Shown: positions 1 through 9,363 of the stretch, piece by piece
Numbering within the stretch: the first letter of the stretch is position 1
Layout of the letters: each line of letters starts with the position of its first letter
Assembly: GCA_026983835.1 (NCBI GenBank)
Contig: JALSTH010000072.1
Coordinates: 1-47,929 of the forward strand
Reading direction: 5' to 3'
DNA: 47,929 nt
DNA from: Candidatus Zixiibacteriota bacterium
GTDB taxonomy: Bacteria > Zixibacteria > MSB-5A5 > UM-FILTER-46-8
The notes under the pieces: generated by a model
The model's database searches: none
The model's input: the letters and a program-made list of their open reading frames with translations, nothing else
What the model was told of the DNA's origin: nothing
Position numbers and translations under genes: made by a program

Positions 1-226
1 CGATTAAGCTATTGAGAATATACCTCAGCATTTGAGAGGATGAAAAAATCATTTTATAATTCGATAAGCTTAAAGCCTTTGGGAAAATCGCCAGAGCACT
101 TGAGCCTTTAACCGCTTGGAGTGACCCGAACAACATAAAATAAAGCGGAACAATCGATAAGAGGGACATCAGCAGAAGGATTATAAAAAAGGCGGTCCTT
201 TCCGCTTTTTTATTCCCGACAATCAT
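1..226 (-). CDS. Sugar ABC transporter permease, MalG type (partial)
   Basis: This gene starts with ATG at 226 and runs off the left edge, so only the first 75 residues are visible. The ATG overlaps the TGA of the upstream permease (ATGA), as expected for co-translated permease pairs. The visible part has a short basic N-terminus, then a hydrophobic membrane segment (FIILLLMSLLSIVPLYFML) and the sequence FGSL. These match the N-terminus of MalG/UgpE-type inner-membrane permeases, which form the second half of the channel in carbohydrate importers. The diagnostic EAA loop lies beyond the window. The assignment rests on the N-terminal pattern and gene order (binding protein, permease, permease). 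Confidence 0.8.
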   Translation of the reverse strand, partial: MIVGNKKAERTAFFIILLLMSLLSIVPLYFMLFGSLQAVKGSSALAIFPKALSLSNYKMIFSSSQMLRYILNSLI

Positions 227-1095
227 ACCACCTCCTTCAGGTGGAAGAGCTTGAGCTGTAGTGCGGAAAATAAAGCGATGATAATGAACAGGACATACGC
301 CGCCGCTGAGGCATATCCCATATCGAACTTCACGAAGCCGACATCATAAACAAAATAAACCATAGTCAAAGTGGAATTAAGCGGTCCCCCTTTGGTCATT
401 ACAAATATCTCGATAAATATCTGAAACGATCTGATGATATTTATAACTAAAATAAAGAGGGTTATCGGCTTCAAGTATGGAATGGTAATATATCGAAGTT
501 TCGCCAGAAAACCGGCTCCGTCCAAATCGGCGGCTTCATATAGGTTATGCGGTATATTCTGCAATGCCGCCAGATAAATCAACATATAATAGCCGAAAGC
601 GATAAGGATATCCATAACCATTATCGAAGGTAAAGCCGATTTCTCCGACAGCAATAACCCGTTGGCTGGAATATCCAAACCGAACGCTCTCAATAATGAT
701 TCCGCAATCCCCCCCGGAGCGTAAAGCTGAGAAAAGATTAAAGCCATAACCACCATCGAAGTTATCGAGGGTATCACCAAACTCATTTTTATAAAATTCG
801 ACAGCGGAATACGAGTAGATAACCCTATGGCGGCTATGAGTGCCAAAACGGTCGTAAAGGGAATTGTCCCGATAACAAATATCACCGTATTCTTCACCGC
901 GGAGATAAAATCTGGATCCTGCCATAGGTAAAAATAATTGCGTAAACCCACAAAATGGGAACTCCCCCTGATTACATCGGTGGCAAAAAACGACAGGTAA
1001 AGCGAATAAAAAAGAGGAAAAAGCCAAAAAAGGCACAGGGTTAAAAGCCAAGGGAGGATAAACAGATATGCTTTGCCGTTCCTAAAGGAAATCAA
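223..1095 (-). CDS. Sugar ABC transporter permease, MalF/UgpA type
   Basis: A 290-residue inner-membrane permease with about six hydrophobic segments. The cytoplasmic EAA loop, which docks the ATPase subunit, is visible near residues 185-210 (EAADLDGAGFLAKLRYITIP). This is the signature of binding-protein-dependent sugar importers of the MalF/UgpA family. The start codon is TTG at 1095, overlapping the TGA of the binding-protein gene, with GGGGAT upstream as a Shine-Dalgarno-like element. It probably pairs with the MalG-type permease that follows. No ATPase gene is visible, so that subunit may lie beyond the left edge or be shared. The substrate cannot be told from sequence. Confidence 0.92.
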   Translation of the reverse strand: MISFRNGKAYLFILPWLLTLCLFWLFPLFYSLYLSFFATDVIRGSSHFVGLRNYFYLWQDPDFISAVKNTVIFVIGTIPFTTVLALIAAIGLSTRIPLSNFIKMSLVIPSITSMVVMALIFSQLYAPGGIAESLLRAFGLDIPANGLLLSEKSALPSIMVMDILIAFGYYMLIYLAALQNIPHNLYEAADLDGAGFLAKLRYITIPYLKPITLFILVINIIRSFQIFIEIFVMTKGGPLNSTLTMVYFVYDVGFVKFDMGYASAAAYVLFIIIALFSALQLKLFHLKEVV

Positions 1096-2357
1096 TTGAT
1101 ATCCCCGATGAGGATTTGCTTTATATTATCGTTCGCCTGAGACAAAAGCTCCTTTGGTGTCCCTTTACCATACATTCCCTTTTCGACCATTTTCTCAATT
1201 ATCTCCTCGATATAAACCCACTTGGGATTATTGGGAGACATTCGGGAATGAAGGAGTTGCTTATAAAATATCTTCCTATTGACATTACGGGAGTAAAAAG
1301 GATCCGTCGGGAGATTTCCGCCGCTTGGAAAACCGAACCCTACCGCTTTACATAATTTCACTGCGTTGGGAACATCGGTAATAAATTTGATGAATTCCAT
1401 CGCCTCCTTCGGATGCGCACAGGCGGAGCTGATGGATAAGTATTCTCCTCCCGCGAAGGAGGTCCCGATCTCTCCCGATGGTGACGGCACCGCCATCACT
1501 CCGTAATTCAACTTCGGATTATTGCGTTCGATATTTTTCAAAAGCCACCCGCCGGAAAAATCAAAACCCAAATTCCCATCAATAAACTTCCCGTCCAAAT
1601 TTTGCTGGTTGTCTATGATTCCAGCCTTGACGAGTTTCAGATAATATCGAAAGGCTTCCCTGTTTCTTTCGGAATTGAAATCAGCCTTTGCAAAATTATC
1701 GATTACCTCGCCGCCGTTGCTCCAAACAAAAGGAAGGAACTTTTTATAGAGTCTGTGCTTCTCATAGCTGTTTGCCCCAAAACCGGCGACAGGTCTTCCA
1801 AGTTTGTTTATTGCCTTGCAGGCGGACAGGAAATCATCCCAATTGTCGGGAACGCTGTTCGGGTCAAGTTTCGCTTTTACAAATAAATCCTTGTTGTAGA
1901 ATATAGCTCGGGTATCCAAAAACCAGGGAACCGCATAATAGCTATCGTCGAGGCGTGTCGGCTCCCACATTATCCGCTCAGGGATTAAATCCCGAACATA
2001 AACGGTTATATCGGCCAAAGCGCCGCGGCTGGAAAACTCATTGACCCAATCAGAGCCTAACTCCACAATATCGGGAGGATTACCGCCGGAAAATCCTACC
2101 ACGATTTTGCTGTGTCCCTCGCCCCAAGTCAGGTCGGTTATCACGATTTTTGTCTTTGGATTTATTTTCTCGAACTCGGCAACCAATTCTTCGATAACCG
2201 CTTTGGCATCGGGATCGGTCCAGAACTGCCAGAAACTAAGGGTGATTTCAGTCCGACCGGAATTGTTCCCTTTTCCGCAAGAGACAAATAAGAATGCCGC
2301 CGAGACAACTATAATCGACAACGCAGCAAAAGCGATGAGTACCTTAAACCATTTCAT
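1092..2357 (-). CDS. Extracellular sugar-binding lipoprotein (SBP family 1)
   Basis: A 421-residue solute-binding protein, first gene of the importer operon. The N-terminus is a lipoprotein signal: a long hydrophobic run ending in FVSC, with Cys27 as the lipidated residue. The mature part has family-1 sugar-binding features, including an early TLSFWQFW strand, a GGNPPDIVELGSDW segment and a FAGGEYLSIS segment. It would capture a carbohydrate in the periplasm and deliver it to the two permeases. No Shine-Dalgarno sequence precedes the ATG. A good -10 element ends seven bases upstream, so the mRNA is predicted to be leaderless. Substrate unknown. Confidence 0.92.
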   Translation of the reverse strand: MKWFKVLIAFAALSIIVVSAAFLFVSCGKGNNSGRTEITLSFWQFWTDPDAKAVIEELVAEFEKINPKTKIVITDLTWGEGHSKIVVGFSGGNPPDIVELGSDWVNEFSSRGALADITVYVRDLIPERIMWEPTRLDDSYYAVPWFLDTRAIFYNKDLFVKAKLDPNSVPDNWDDFLSACKAINKLGRPVAGFGANSYEKHRLYKKFLPFVWSNGGEVIDNFAKADFNSERNREAFRYYLKLVKAGIIDNQQNLDGKFIDGNLGFDFSGGWLLKNIERNNPKLNYGVMAVPSPSGEIGTSFAGGEYLSISSACAHPKEAMEFIKFITDVPNAVKLCKAVGFGFPSGGNLPTDPFYSRNVNRKIFYKQLLHSRMSPNNPKWVYIEEIIEKMVEKGMYGKGTPKELLSQANDNIKQILIGDIN

Positions 2358-2363
2358 AACTAA

Positions 2364-2392
2364 ATAATATCACCCGCCCCAATACTGGTCAA
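2364..2392 (-). promoter_or_regulatory. Sigma-70-like promoter of the sugar ABC operon (leaderless)
   Basis: On the minus strand, TTGACC (2387-2392) is followed by a 17-base spacer and TATTAT (2364-2369). Seven bases downstream of the -10 lies the A of the ATG at 2357, so transcription should begin at or next to the start codon. Confidence 0.6.
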
Positions 2393-2507
2393 GACTTAAT
2401 AAGAATTATGCCCGGTAAAATCGCTCCGCTGCAAAAAAGATATAATTACAATTCGTATTTCTTGCCTAAAACTTCGGTAATCGAAGTCATTATTCAAACA
2501 ATAGAAA

Positions 2508-2527
2508 GGCGCCGCTTCGGCGGCGCC
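2508..2527 (-). terminator. Rho-independent terminator of the cold-shock gene
   Basis: A perfect 8-bp GC stem (GGCGCCGC / GCGGCGCC) with a 4-base TTCG loop (CGAA on the minus strand) lies 24 bases past the stop codon. On the minus strand it is followed by TTTCTATTG, a modest T tract. Confidence 0.7.
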
Positions 2528-2551
2528 GTATATCGATATAGCGCTAATACC

Positions 2552-2755
2552 CTATAACTTAACTACCCTTGACGCTTGGGGACCCTGTGGGGTATCAAAG
2601 ACATCATATTCCACTTCCTGCCCCTTCGCAAGGGTTTTAAATCCTTCGCCTTCGATTCTGGAATAATGGACAAAAACATCCTTGCCTTCATTGCCCCCTT
2701 CAATAAAACCGAATCCCTTTCGGTCGTTAAACCATTTAACCCTTCCTTTGGGCAT
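2552..2755 (-). CDS. Cold-shock domain protein
   Basis: A 67-residue single cold-shock domain, the usual size for CspA-type proteins. Both RNA-binding motifs are present: KGFGFI (RNP1) and DVFVHYS (RNP2, as VFVHY). It binds single-stranded nucleic acid and acts as an RNA chaperone in the cytoplasm. A strong Shine-Dalgarno (AGGAGGAAT) precedes the ATG. The gene is monocistronic, flanked upstream by a roughly 200-base gap after ahcY and downstream by its own terminator. The long upstream stretch could hold a thermo-sensitive leader as in other csp genes, but I see no defined structure there. Confidence 0.97.
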   Translation of the reverse strand: MPKGRVKWFNDRKGFGFIEGGNEGKDVFVHYSRIEGEGFKTLAKGQEVEYDVFDTPQGPQASRVVKL

Positions 2756-2957
2756 TAATCATTCCTCCTAACTTAGCATCAACTCTTAACTTTCAGGCCG
2801 ATTTTGATACCCGAGAGTTTTGCTCTTGATTGAGCGGCGTTCCCGAAGAATAAGACATCGGAGCTTGAACCAAATTTAATCACATTTTTATTATCGGAAA
2901 AACCGCTCAATACTTAAGGAATCATAGTAAAAAATGGTAAAAAAGGCATTTTGGGAA

Positions 2958-4217
2958 TTATGTCCCGCTTTCCCAAGAAGCAAGGTAATCTCGCTGGAGT
3001 TTCGTCAATTTATCGATTCGTATCCCCATCGATTTAAGTTTTAAGGAGGCAATCCCCTCATCGATTTTATCGGGGACAGGATAAACTCTGTTCTCAAATT
3101 TCGATTTTCCCGCATAAAGGTATTCCGCCGATAGAGCCTGATTTGCGAAGGACATATCCATAACCATAGCGGGATGCCCTTCGGCAGCGGCGAGATTGAT
3201 AAGCCTTCCCTCACCGAGAACATAAATCCGCTTCCCACCTCTCAGCACATATTCCTGAACTTCGGCACGAATCCTCCTGATCGATCTACTCATTTTTTTC
3301 AGCCCCGGCAGGTCCAACTCGACATTAAAATGCCCGGAATTGGCGACAATAGCGCCGTCTTTCATCAGGGCGAAATGTTCTTTGTTTATCACATTGATAT
3401 TTCCGGTAACGGTTACAAAAATATTCCCGATTTTGGCAGCCTGAGCGATAGGCATAACTTCATACCCATCCATTACAGCTTCAATAGCCTTAACAGGGTC
3501 TATCTCCGTGATAACCACCCTTGCGCCCATACCCGAAGCACGCATCGCTAATCCTCTCCCACACCAGCCATAGCCGCAGATCACAAATTTAGAACCAGCT
3601 ATAAGGGCGTTGGTACTTCTTAAAATCCCATCGATCGTCGATTGTCCCGTCCCGTAACGGTTATCGAAGAAATGTTTCGTCTTGGAATCGTTGACCGCGA
3701 TTATAGGATATCGCAGGACACCCTTGGTTTCCATACTCCTCAAACGGACAACCCCAGTTGTGGTTTCCTCCGTTCCGCCGATTATATTATCCAGCATTTT
3801 TTTATGCTTGCCGTGAAGGGTGGAGACCAAATCAGCGCCGTCATCCATAGTAATCTGCGGTTTATGTTCAAGGGTTTGCTCAATATGGCGGTAATATGTT
3901 TTGTTGTTCTCACCCCTCCGAGCGAAAACCGATATCCCGAAATCCTTCACCAATGATGCCGCCACATCATCTTGAGTTGAGAGGGGATTCGAAGCGGACA
4001 GCCTGACTTCCGCCCCTCCGGCCTTGAGGGTTCTCATAAGATTCGCAGTCTCGGTGGTGACATGGAGACAGCAGGCGGCCTTAAGCCCCTTGAGCGGTTT
4101 GGTCTTTTCGAATCTTTTGCGGATAAGGCGGAGGACCGGCATATCCTTCTCAGCCCATTCAATCCGCTTTTTACCAGCCGAAGCAAGTTTTATATCCGTT
4201 ATATCGTGTACGACCAT
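2958..4217 (-). CDS. ahcY: Adenosylhomocysteinase
   Basis: A 419-residue S-adenosylhomocysteine hydrolase, converting SAH to homocysteine plus adenosine. The substrate-side [13 protein letters not shown] motif and the NAD-binding segment [18 protein letters not shown] are visible. The length matches the shorter form of the family seen in Thermotoga-like bacteria and archaea, without the insertion of the longer eukaryotic and proteobacterial type. It follows metK by 58 bases, so the two enzymes that make and recycle the methyl donor are co-expressed. A strong Shine-Dalgarno (AAGGAGG) supports the ATG at 4217. A palindrome sits in the metK-ahcY gap. Confidence 0.97.
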   Translation of the reverse strand: MVVHDITDIKLASAGKKRIEWAEKDMPVLRLIRKRFEKTKPLKGLKAACCLHVTTETANLMRTLKAGGAEVRLSASNPLSTQDDVAASLVKDFGISVFARRGENNKTYYRHIEQTLEHKPQITMDDGADLVSTLHGKHKKMLDNIIGGTEETTTGVVRLRSMETKGVLRYPIIAVNDSKTKHFFDNRYGTGQSTIDGILRSTNALIAGSKFVICGYGWCGRGLAMRASGMGARVVITEIDPVKAIEAVMDGYEVMPIAQAAKIGNIFVTVTGNINVINKEHFALMKDGAIVANSGHFNVELDLPGLKKMSRSIRRIRAEVQEYVLRGGKRIYVLGEGRLINLAAAEGHPAMVMDMSFANQALSAEYLYAGKSKFENRVYPVPDKIDEGIASLKLKSMGIRIDKLTKLQRDYLASWESGT

Positions 4218-4233
4218 TTAATCCTCCTTAATA

Positions 4234-4250
4234 AAAGGGAAATTCCCTTT
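4234..4250. repeat. Palindrome between metK and ahcY
   Basis: A perfect inverted repeat, AAAGGGAA-A-TTCCCTTT, sits between the metK stop and the ahcY Shine-Dalgarno. It has no following T tract, so it is a weak terminator candidate. It shares the 11-mer GGGAAATTCCC with the palindrome upstream of the pilin promoter at 27715-27732. Confidence 0.6.
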
Positions 4251-4275
4251 AATGAAAAAAGTTGTGAATAGTAAT

Positions 4276-5442
4276 TTAAGACCAGGATTTTAGCTCTGCT
4301 GCCCTATCCGTTCTCTCCCAAGAAAATTCGGGGAGATTTCGTCCGAAATGACCGTAGGCGGCGGTCTTTTTGTAAATCGGGCGAAGCAGATCCAATGTTT
4401 GGATAATCCCCTTTGGAGTTAAATCGAAATTCTTTTTTACCAATTCTTCGAGCCTTTCATCGGGTAGAACTCCTGTCCCTTCGGTATCGATAGCAAAAGA
4501 TACCGGCTGTTCAACACCGATAGCATAAGCCAACTGTATTGTGCAGCGTTTCGCCAAGCCGGCGGCAACGATATTCTTGGCGATATAACGGGACATATAA
4601 CTTGCCGAGCGATCAACTTTGGTCGGATCCTTCCCAGAGTAAGCACCCCCACCATGGGGAGCCCATCCACCATAAGTATCGACAATCAATTTCCTGCCCG
4701 TCATACCGGTATCGGACTGGGGACCGCCGATAACGAATTTTCCCGTGGGATTGATGTAAACGGTGGTTTTATCATCGATAAGGTTCTTGGGGAGTGATGG
4801 TTTAATCACCAAATCAAAAATTTTATTCTTCGCATCTTCGCTAATACGCTCACCGGTTTCATCCAAAACATCGGAGGTATGCTGAGTGGAGACGACAACC
4901 GATTCTATATGAGCTGCCTTACCGTCCCTGTATTCCACGCTTACCTGCGATTTGCCGTCGGGTCCCAAAAAACCGATTAACCCCGAACGCCTGACCTCGC
5001 TTAAACGCATCGTTAATTTATGAGCCAATGTAATCGGCATAGGCATCAGCTCATCGGTTTCATCGATTGCATAACCAAACATTATCCCCTGATCTCCCGC
5101 GCCACCGACATCAACTCCCTGTGCAATATCCGGCGACTGTTCTCCAATCGCATTCAGCACGGCGCAAGTGTCATAATTAAAACCGTATTTGGAATGCGTG
5201 TAGCCGATATCCTTGATTACGCCCCGTGCCAAACCGGCGACATCTGCATATCCTCGAGTGCTTATCTCTCCCCCTATTATCACCAAGCCAATGGTAATAA
5301 AGGCTTCGCAAGCAACTCTCGATTTCGTGTCTTGTTTTATCAGCTCATCCAATACGGCATCCGATATCTGGTCGCATACCTTATCAGGATGTCCCTCGGT
5401 AACCGATTCGGAACTGAATATGAAATTTGAATTGTTGAACAA
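4276..5442 (-). CDS. metK: S-adenosylmethionine synthetase
   Basis: A 388-residue methionine adenosyltransferase, making S-adenosylmethionine from methionine and ATP. The N-terminal [20 protein letters not shown] signature with its ATP-binding His, and [12 protein letters not shown] in the middle, are both present. Length is standard. The start codon is TTG at 5442; the Shine-Dalgarno AAGGAG lies seven bases upstream, inside the final codons of the preceding nucleotidyltransferase gene, so translation is probably coupled. No SAM riboswitch is possible at the usual place because the gene lies within an operon. ahcY follows. Confidence 0.97.
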   Translation of the reverse strand: MFNNSNFIFSSESVTEGHPDKVCDQISDAVLDELIKQDTKSRVACEAFITIGLVIIGGEISTRGYADVAGLARGVIKDIGYTHSKYGFNYDTCAVLNAIGEQSPDIAQGVDVGGAGDQGIMFGYAIDETDELMPMPITLAHKLTMRLSEVRRSGLIGFLGPDGKSQVSVEYRDGKAAHIESVVVSTQHTSDVLDETGERISEDAKNKIFDLVIKPSLPKNLIDDKTTVYINPTGKFVIGGPQSDTGMTGRKLIVDTYGGWAPHGGGAYSGKDPTKVDRSASYMSRYIAKNIVAAGLAKRCTIQLAYAIGVEQPVSFAIDTEGTGVLPDERLEELVKKNFDLTPKGIIQTLDLLRPIYKKTAAYGHFGRNLPEFSWERTDRAAELKSWS

Positions 5443-5444
5443 CT

Positions 5445-6446
5445 TTACTCCTTAGAGTTTATATGATCAATTGAATTAATTACTATTTCGGAGGAGCTAC
5501 CGATATTAAGCCTTTGGACGCCCGTTTTTATCCGTGCGAAATCTCCTATCAAGGACAATTCAAAAACCGATCGTTCAACCTCCGTTTCTCTGCCGATGAT
5601 GGAATCACGAATAATCGAATTACTTATTTTCGCCCCATCGCCAATGGAAACATAAGGACCGATAATCGAATTATCTATCTTTGCCGATGGCGGTACAAAA
5701 ACCGGCGGAATGATAATCGAGCCTTTTATTTTCTCGGAGGATTCCATTTCGTTCAGCAGATACCGATTCGTGGATAAAAGGGTTTCCGGCTTCCCACAAT
5801 CATACCAGCCATCCACATCGAAAACTTTTAGCTCGGCTCCTTTCTCAATCATAATCTGTAAAGCGTCCGTCAACTGATATTCCCCTTTAGTCCTTTTCCC
5901 GCCCTCCACAATTTCCTTCAAAGAGGATTTAAGGACATCGGAGTCCTCGATATAATAAAGCCCGACAACCGCTAAATTCGAGGTCGGATTCTCCGGTTTT
6001 TCTATCAAACGGGTGATTTTATCTGCCTCGACTTCAGCAACCCCGAACCGTCGCGGATCCTTCACGGATTTAACACCGATATAATTCCCGCCGTTTCGGA
6101 AAACAGTATCCAAATCCGCCTTATAAATTGTATCTCCCAAAACTATAAAAATCGGTTCATCGCCGAAATAATCGGCGGCGAGATAAACCGCATACCCCAA
6201 ACCCCTCAGTTCCTTTTGCTCAACATATCTCGTTTTGAAAGAATAGCTTTCCCTCACGAAATCCTCGATCCTGTCCCTATAAGAGCCGACAATAATTATC
6301 ACTTCAGAAACATCAAAGCCTTTAATTCCATCCAATATATGCCCCAATATCGGTTTGCCGGCAACAGGCAGCAGGGATTTCGGGGTTGTATATGTATGAG
6401 GCCTTAATCGGGTACCGGCTCCTGCAGCCGGAATAACAACTTTCAT
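5445..6446 (-). CDS. Sugar-1-phosphate nucleotidyltransferase with hexapeptide C-terminus
   Basis: A 333-residue sugar nucleotidyltransferase starting at ATG 6446. This start gives the conserved N-terminus [19 protein letters not shown], and GGGAGA lies just upstream; an upstream in-frame start at 6470 would add an unneeded 8-residue extension. The nucleotide-binding loop GAGTRLRP and [11 protein letters not shown] are intact. The last roughly 90 residues show imperfect hexapeptide (left-handed beta-helix) repeats with isoleucine and valine spacing. It should transfer a nucleotide to glucose- or mannose-1-phosphate, but specificity (dTDP, GDP, UDP) cannot be read. The upstream sugar-phosphate isomerase suits a pathway towards nucleotide sugars. 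Confidence 0.88.
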   Translation of the reverse strand: MKVVIPAAGAGTRLRPHTYTTPKSLLPVAGKPILGHILDGIKGFDVSEVIIIVGSYRDRIEDFVRESYSFKTRYVEQKELRGLGYAVYLAADYFGDEPIFIVLGDTIYKADLDTVFRNGGNYIGVKSVKDPRRFGVAEVEADKITRLIEKPENPTSNLAVVGLYYIEDSDVLKSSLKEIVEGGKRTKGEYQLTDALQIMIEKGAELKVFDVDGWYDCGKPETLLSTNRYLLNEMESSEKIKGSIIIPPVFVPPSAKIDNSIIGPYVSIGDGAKISNSIIRDSIIGRETEVERSVFELSLIGDFARIKTGVQRLNIGSSSEIVINSIDHINSKE

Positions 6447-6492
6447 TCTCCCATCCCCATAAAGCTGCAATTATTCATATCGGCATTACTCC

Positions 6493-7563
6493 CTATTTGA
6501 AACCGGCCAATTCCCTTTTAAGGAATTCTATCGGTTCGATAACTGTCGGATCGCAATCATACATAATCGCCAAATAGAAACTACTAAAATCCGCCAATTG
6601 AATCAACGAAAAAATTCTCTCGAGTTTTACGGCGCCCTCCCCCTTTATCCTTATAACCTCAATTCCCTTATCCCGAAACATCCGCCGAACAATATCCATT
6701 CTCTTTTTTGTTCGCGGATTATCATCCTTATCGGCAATTATCAATACCGCAACTCTATCCGCAGAGAAGGGGAGATTTTCATAGCCGACCAATTCGTTAT
6801 GATTAAATTCCGGAAAGACATTATTAAACGATAAAGCCTTTGAATTTTCGCAAAGCTGTGCCTTGAAACGCGCCCCGACCACATCGAACGGTTTCCCGCC
6901 GGCATAGATAATGGGGAGCCGATTGTACAATTTTCGAGCTATGGATTTGGCTTTGTTTTTAGGTTCTTTCAATTCGATCCTGTAATTTTCCCTCCAAACC
7001 TCCAGCAGATCCGTCAATTTCTCGAGGTCATCTCTCTCGATACGGCAGAAGCCGAGCCTCCCCATAACTATCAGCAAAGGGAAAAACAGATAGCCCAGTG
7101 CGGCACGAGGCATCAATCCGCCCGGAACGGTAATCAGCGTATTGTCATCCTCTTTCGCTTGGGAGCTTAGTTTCCCCCCGGAGCTTACCGCAATGATTTG
7201 AGCTCCCTTTTTCAACGCTTCGGCATATGCCGAAAGGCTTTCCTCAGTATTCCCGGAATAGCTGATGACAAAAACGAGTGATTGCTCATCCACGAATCCG
7301 GGCAGGGAATAATCGCGATTGACTACCATCGGAGCTTTCAATTCCCTCGAGAGAAAAGAACCCAGCAAGTCCCCTCCTATCGCCGAACCACCCATCCCGG
7401 TAACGACGATATTGTTTATGGAACCGGCCGATACCTTCTCTATCTCCGCTTTATATCCCAATCCTATGGCGTTGCGAACCTGCTGTGGAAAATCCCAGAT
7501 CGCCGAAAACATTTCGGCTTTATCCAATTCCTTTATCGCCTGCTTATCATCAATATCCGCCAT
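6493..7563 (-). CDS. Bifunctional phosphoglucose/phosphomannose isomerase
   Basis: A 356-residue sugar-phosphate isomerase with SIS domains, of the archaeal/bacterial bifunctional PGI/PMI family. The first SIS loop GMGGSAIGGDLLG and the second, VISYSGNTEESLSAY, are both visible. The C-terminal FPEFNHNELVGYE holds the family's catalytic His/Glu region. It interconverts fructose-6-phosphate with glucose-6-phosphate and probably mannose-6-phosphate in the cytoplasm. AAAGGATCGGAT precedes the ATG. It sits between the enzyme I gene and the nucleotidyltransferase, linking glycolytic sugar phosphates to nucleotide-sugar synthesis. Confidence 0.92.
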   Translation of the reverse strand: MADIDDKQAIKELDKAEMFSAIWDFPQQVRNAIGLGYKAEIEKVSAGSINNIVVTGMGGSAIGGDLLGSFLSRELKAPMVVNRDYSLPGFVDEQSLVFVISYSGNTEESLSAYAEALKKGAQIIAVSSGGKLSSQAKEDDNTLITVPGGLMPRAALGYLFFPLLIVMGRLGFCRIERDDLEKLTDLLEVWRENYRIELKEPKNKAKSIARKLYNRLPIIYAGGKPFDVVGARFKAQLCENSKALSFNNVFPEFNHNELVGYENLPFSADRVAVLIIADKDDNPRTKKRMDIVRRMFRDKGIEVIRIKGEGAVKLERIFSLIQLADFSSFYLAIMYDCDPTVIEPIEFLKRELAGFK

Positions 7564-7575
7564 ATCCGATCCTTT

Positions 7576-9363
7576 CTATCTTTTAAGGGGATAACTCAAT
7601 CCCTCGAGTATGCCGGATAAATAATCCGCCAAGAAATTTTTAATCTCCGCGGTTGTCGATAGACTCAAGACTTTATCCGCCAATTTGAAGGCGTCCTCGT
7701 AATTGATATTCCTGATTATATTCTTAATAAACGGCAACGAAGAGCAGGGAGCGGATAAGCTGTCAGCCCCCATTCCCACAAGCAATGCCGTCGCCAACGG
7801 ATCACCTGCCAATTCGCCGCAAACACTTACCGGGATGGAATGTCTCTTCGCCGATTTGATAGCTATATCGGCCAATCTCAACACAGCCGGATGAAGGCTC
7901 TTAAACAGATAATTGACAACTTCATTGCCTCGGTCCACCGCCAAAGTGTATTGGGTAAGGTCGTTCGTCCCGATGGAGAAGAAATCGACTATCTCCGCTA
8001 TCGGGTCGGCGTTCAAAGCTGCGGAGGGGACCTCGATCATCACGCCGAATTTAGTATCCTCATCAAATGGGATTCTCTCACGGGAAAGCTCTTCCTTAAC
8101 CTCCTCAAAAATATCTAACGCCTGCTTAACCTCGCAAATATCGGAGACCATAGGAATCATTATGGAAACATTGCCAAAAACCGAGGAGCGCAGTATCGCT
8201 TTAAGCTGAGCCTTGAAATAATTCGGCAATGCCAAACTTATCCTTATCGCTCTCCAGCCCAAAAACGGGTTTTGCTCGTATGGTTTGTTGGTTTCATCGG
8301 CAAACTTATCACCGCCCAAATCGAAAGTCCTGATAGTTACCGGCTTGGGGGCGGCACTTTTCACAATATTGGAATAAACCTTAAATTGCTGTTCCTCGGA
8401 AGGCATCCCGCCAAAAGTGAAATATAAAAACTCGCTTCGGTATAAACCCACCCCTTCGGCTCCCTCATCCATAGCCTTCTTTACCTCCGAAGATAATTCG
8501 ATGTTCGCCAGTAGATTTATTCGATGACCATCGGTTGTCAGCGCGGGTTCTTCGATATTTATTGCTAATCTCTCTTTTTCTTTGGAGAGTTTCAAGCGGC
8601 GATTACTATATTCTTTCCTCGTTTCTTCCGTAGGATGCAGAATTATCTTCCCTTCGTTACCATCGAGAATTATATCCGCTCCATTTTTCAGGAGATGATA
8701 TTTATCATCAATTCCCAAAACAGTAGGTATATTCAATGATTTTGCCAACAGCGCTATGTGGGATGTTGCACCACCTACTGCGGTAATCAACCCCAATACA
8801 TTTCCTCCGGCTATCTGAGCCACCTCCCCGGCGCTCAACAAACGGGAGGCGACAATTGACGGCTTCGTTATTTCGAAAATACTTTTTTGTTTTATCCCCA
8901 TTAGATTGGACAAAACTCTGGAGCGGACTCCTTTTATATCATAAACCCGCTGTCGAAAATAATCATTATCGGAATTTTCAAGGGAGTCTATAACTTCCCG
9001 CACAAGTTTATCATAAACATATTCGGCGTTCAACCTTTCTTTGCGTATCTCCGCCTCCACGCTACGGATGATCTCCTCATCGTTGACAGCCATAATCTGC
9101 GCATCTATTATTCCTACCGCCTCATCGTCGATTCGTTCGGTGATATTTCTCTTGATACGCTTTATCTCCGCAACCGATTCGGATATCGCTTCACGAAACC
9201 TCTTTATTTCATTATCGATTTCCTCCGTCGGGATTATTTCCCTCTTAACCGGAATCCTATCCCGTCGAAGTATAAATAGCTCACCTTCGGCAATACCGGG
9301 GGCGCCGGCTATTCCCTTGATAATCAATTCAGGCGAAAAATTGTTTTCCAAATTATTGTTCAC
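7576..9363 (-). CDS. ptsI: PTS enzyme I (phosphoenolpyruvate-protein phosphotransferase)
   Basis: A 595-residue enzyme I. It autophosphorylates from phosphoenolpyruvate and passes the phosphate to HPr. The phospho-His swivelling-domain motif (GGATSHIALLAKSL), GTNDLTQYTLAVDRGN and the CGELAGDP loop with the catalytic Cys are present, so the enzyme looks active. I prefer GTG at 9363 as start: it overlaps the ptsH stop by 11 bases (GTGAACAATAA) and has GAAGAGAG upstream. The longer in-frame ATG at 9405 lies further inside ptsH. No sugar permease (EII) gene is visible, so the pair may act on distant EIIs or be regulatory. Confidence 0.96.
   Translation of the reverse strand: MNNNLENNFSPELIIKGIAGAPGIAEGELFILRRDRIPVKREIIPTEEIDNEIKRFREAISESVAEIKRIKRNITERIDDEAVGIIDAQIMAVNDEEIIRSVEAEIRKERLNAEYVYDKLVREVIDSLENSDNDYFRQRVYDIKGVRSRVLSNLMGIKQKSIFEITKPSIVASRLLSAGEVAQIAGGNVLGLITAVGGATSHIALLAKSLNIPTVLGIDDKYHLLKNGADIILDGNEGKIILHPTEETRKEYSNRRLKLSKEKERLAINIEEPALTTDGHRINLLANIELSSEVKKAMDEGAEGVGLYRSEFLYFTFGGMPSEEQQFKVYSNIVKSAAPKPVTIRTFDLGGDKFADETNKPYEQNPFLGWRAIRISLALPNYFKAQLKAILRSSVFGNVSIMIPMVSDICEVKQALDIFEEVKEELSRERIPFDEDTKFGVMIEVPSAALNADPIAEIVDFFSIGTNDLTQYTLAVDRGNEVVNYLFKSLHPAVLRLADIAIKSAKRHSIPVSVCGELAGDPLATALLVGMGADSLSAPCSSLPFIKNIIRNINYEDAFKLADKVLSLSTTAEIKNFLADYLSGILEGLSYPLKR

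Noticed and set aside
5443-5520. SAM riboswitch upstream of metK
   Set aside because: metK follows the nucleotidyltransferase gene directly, leaving no room for an aptamer.
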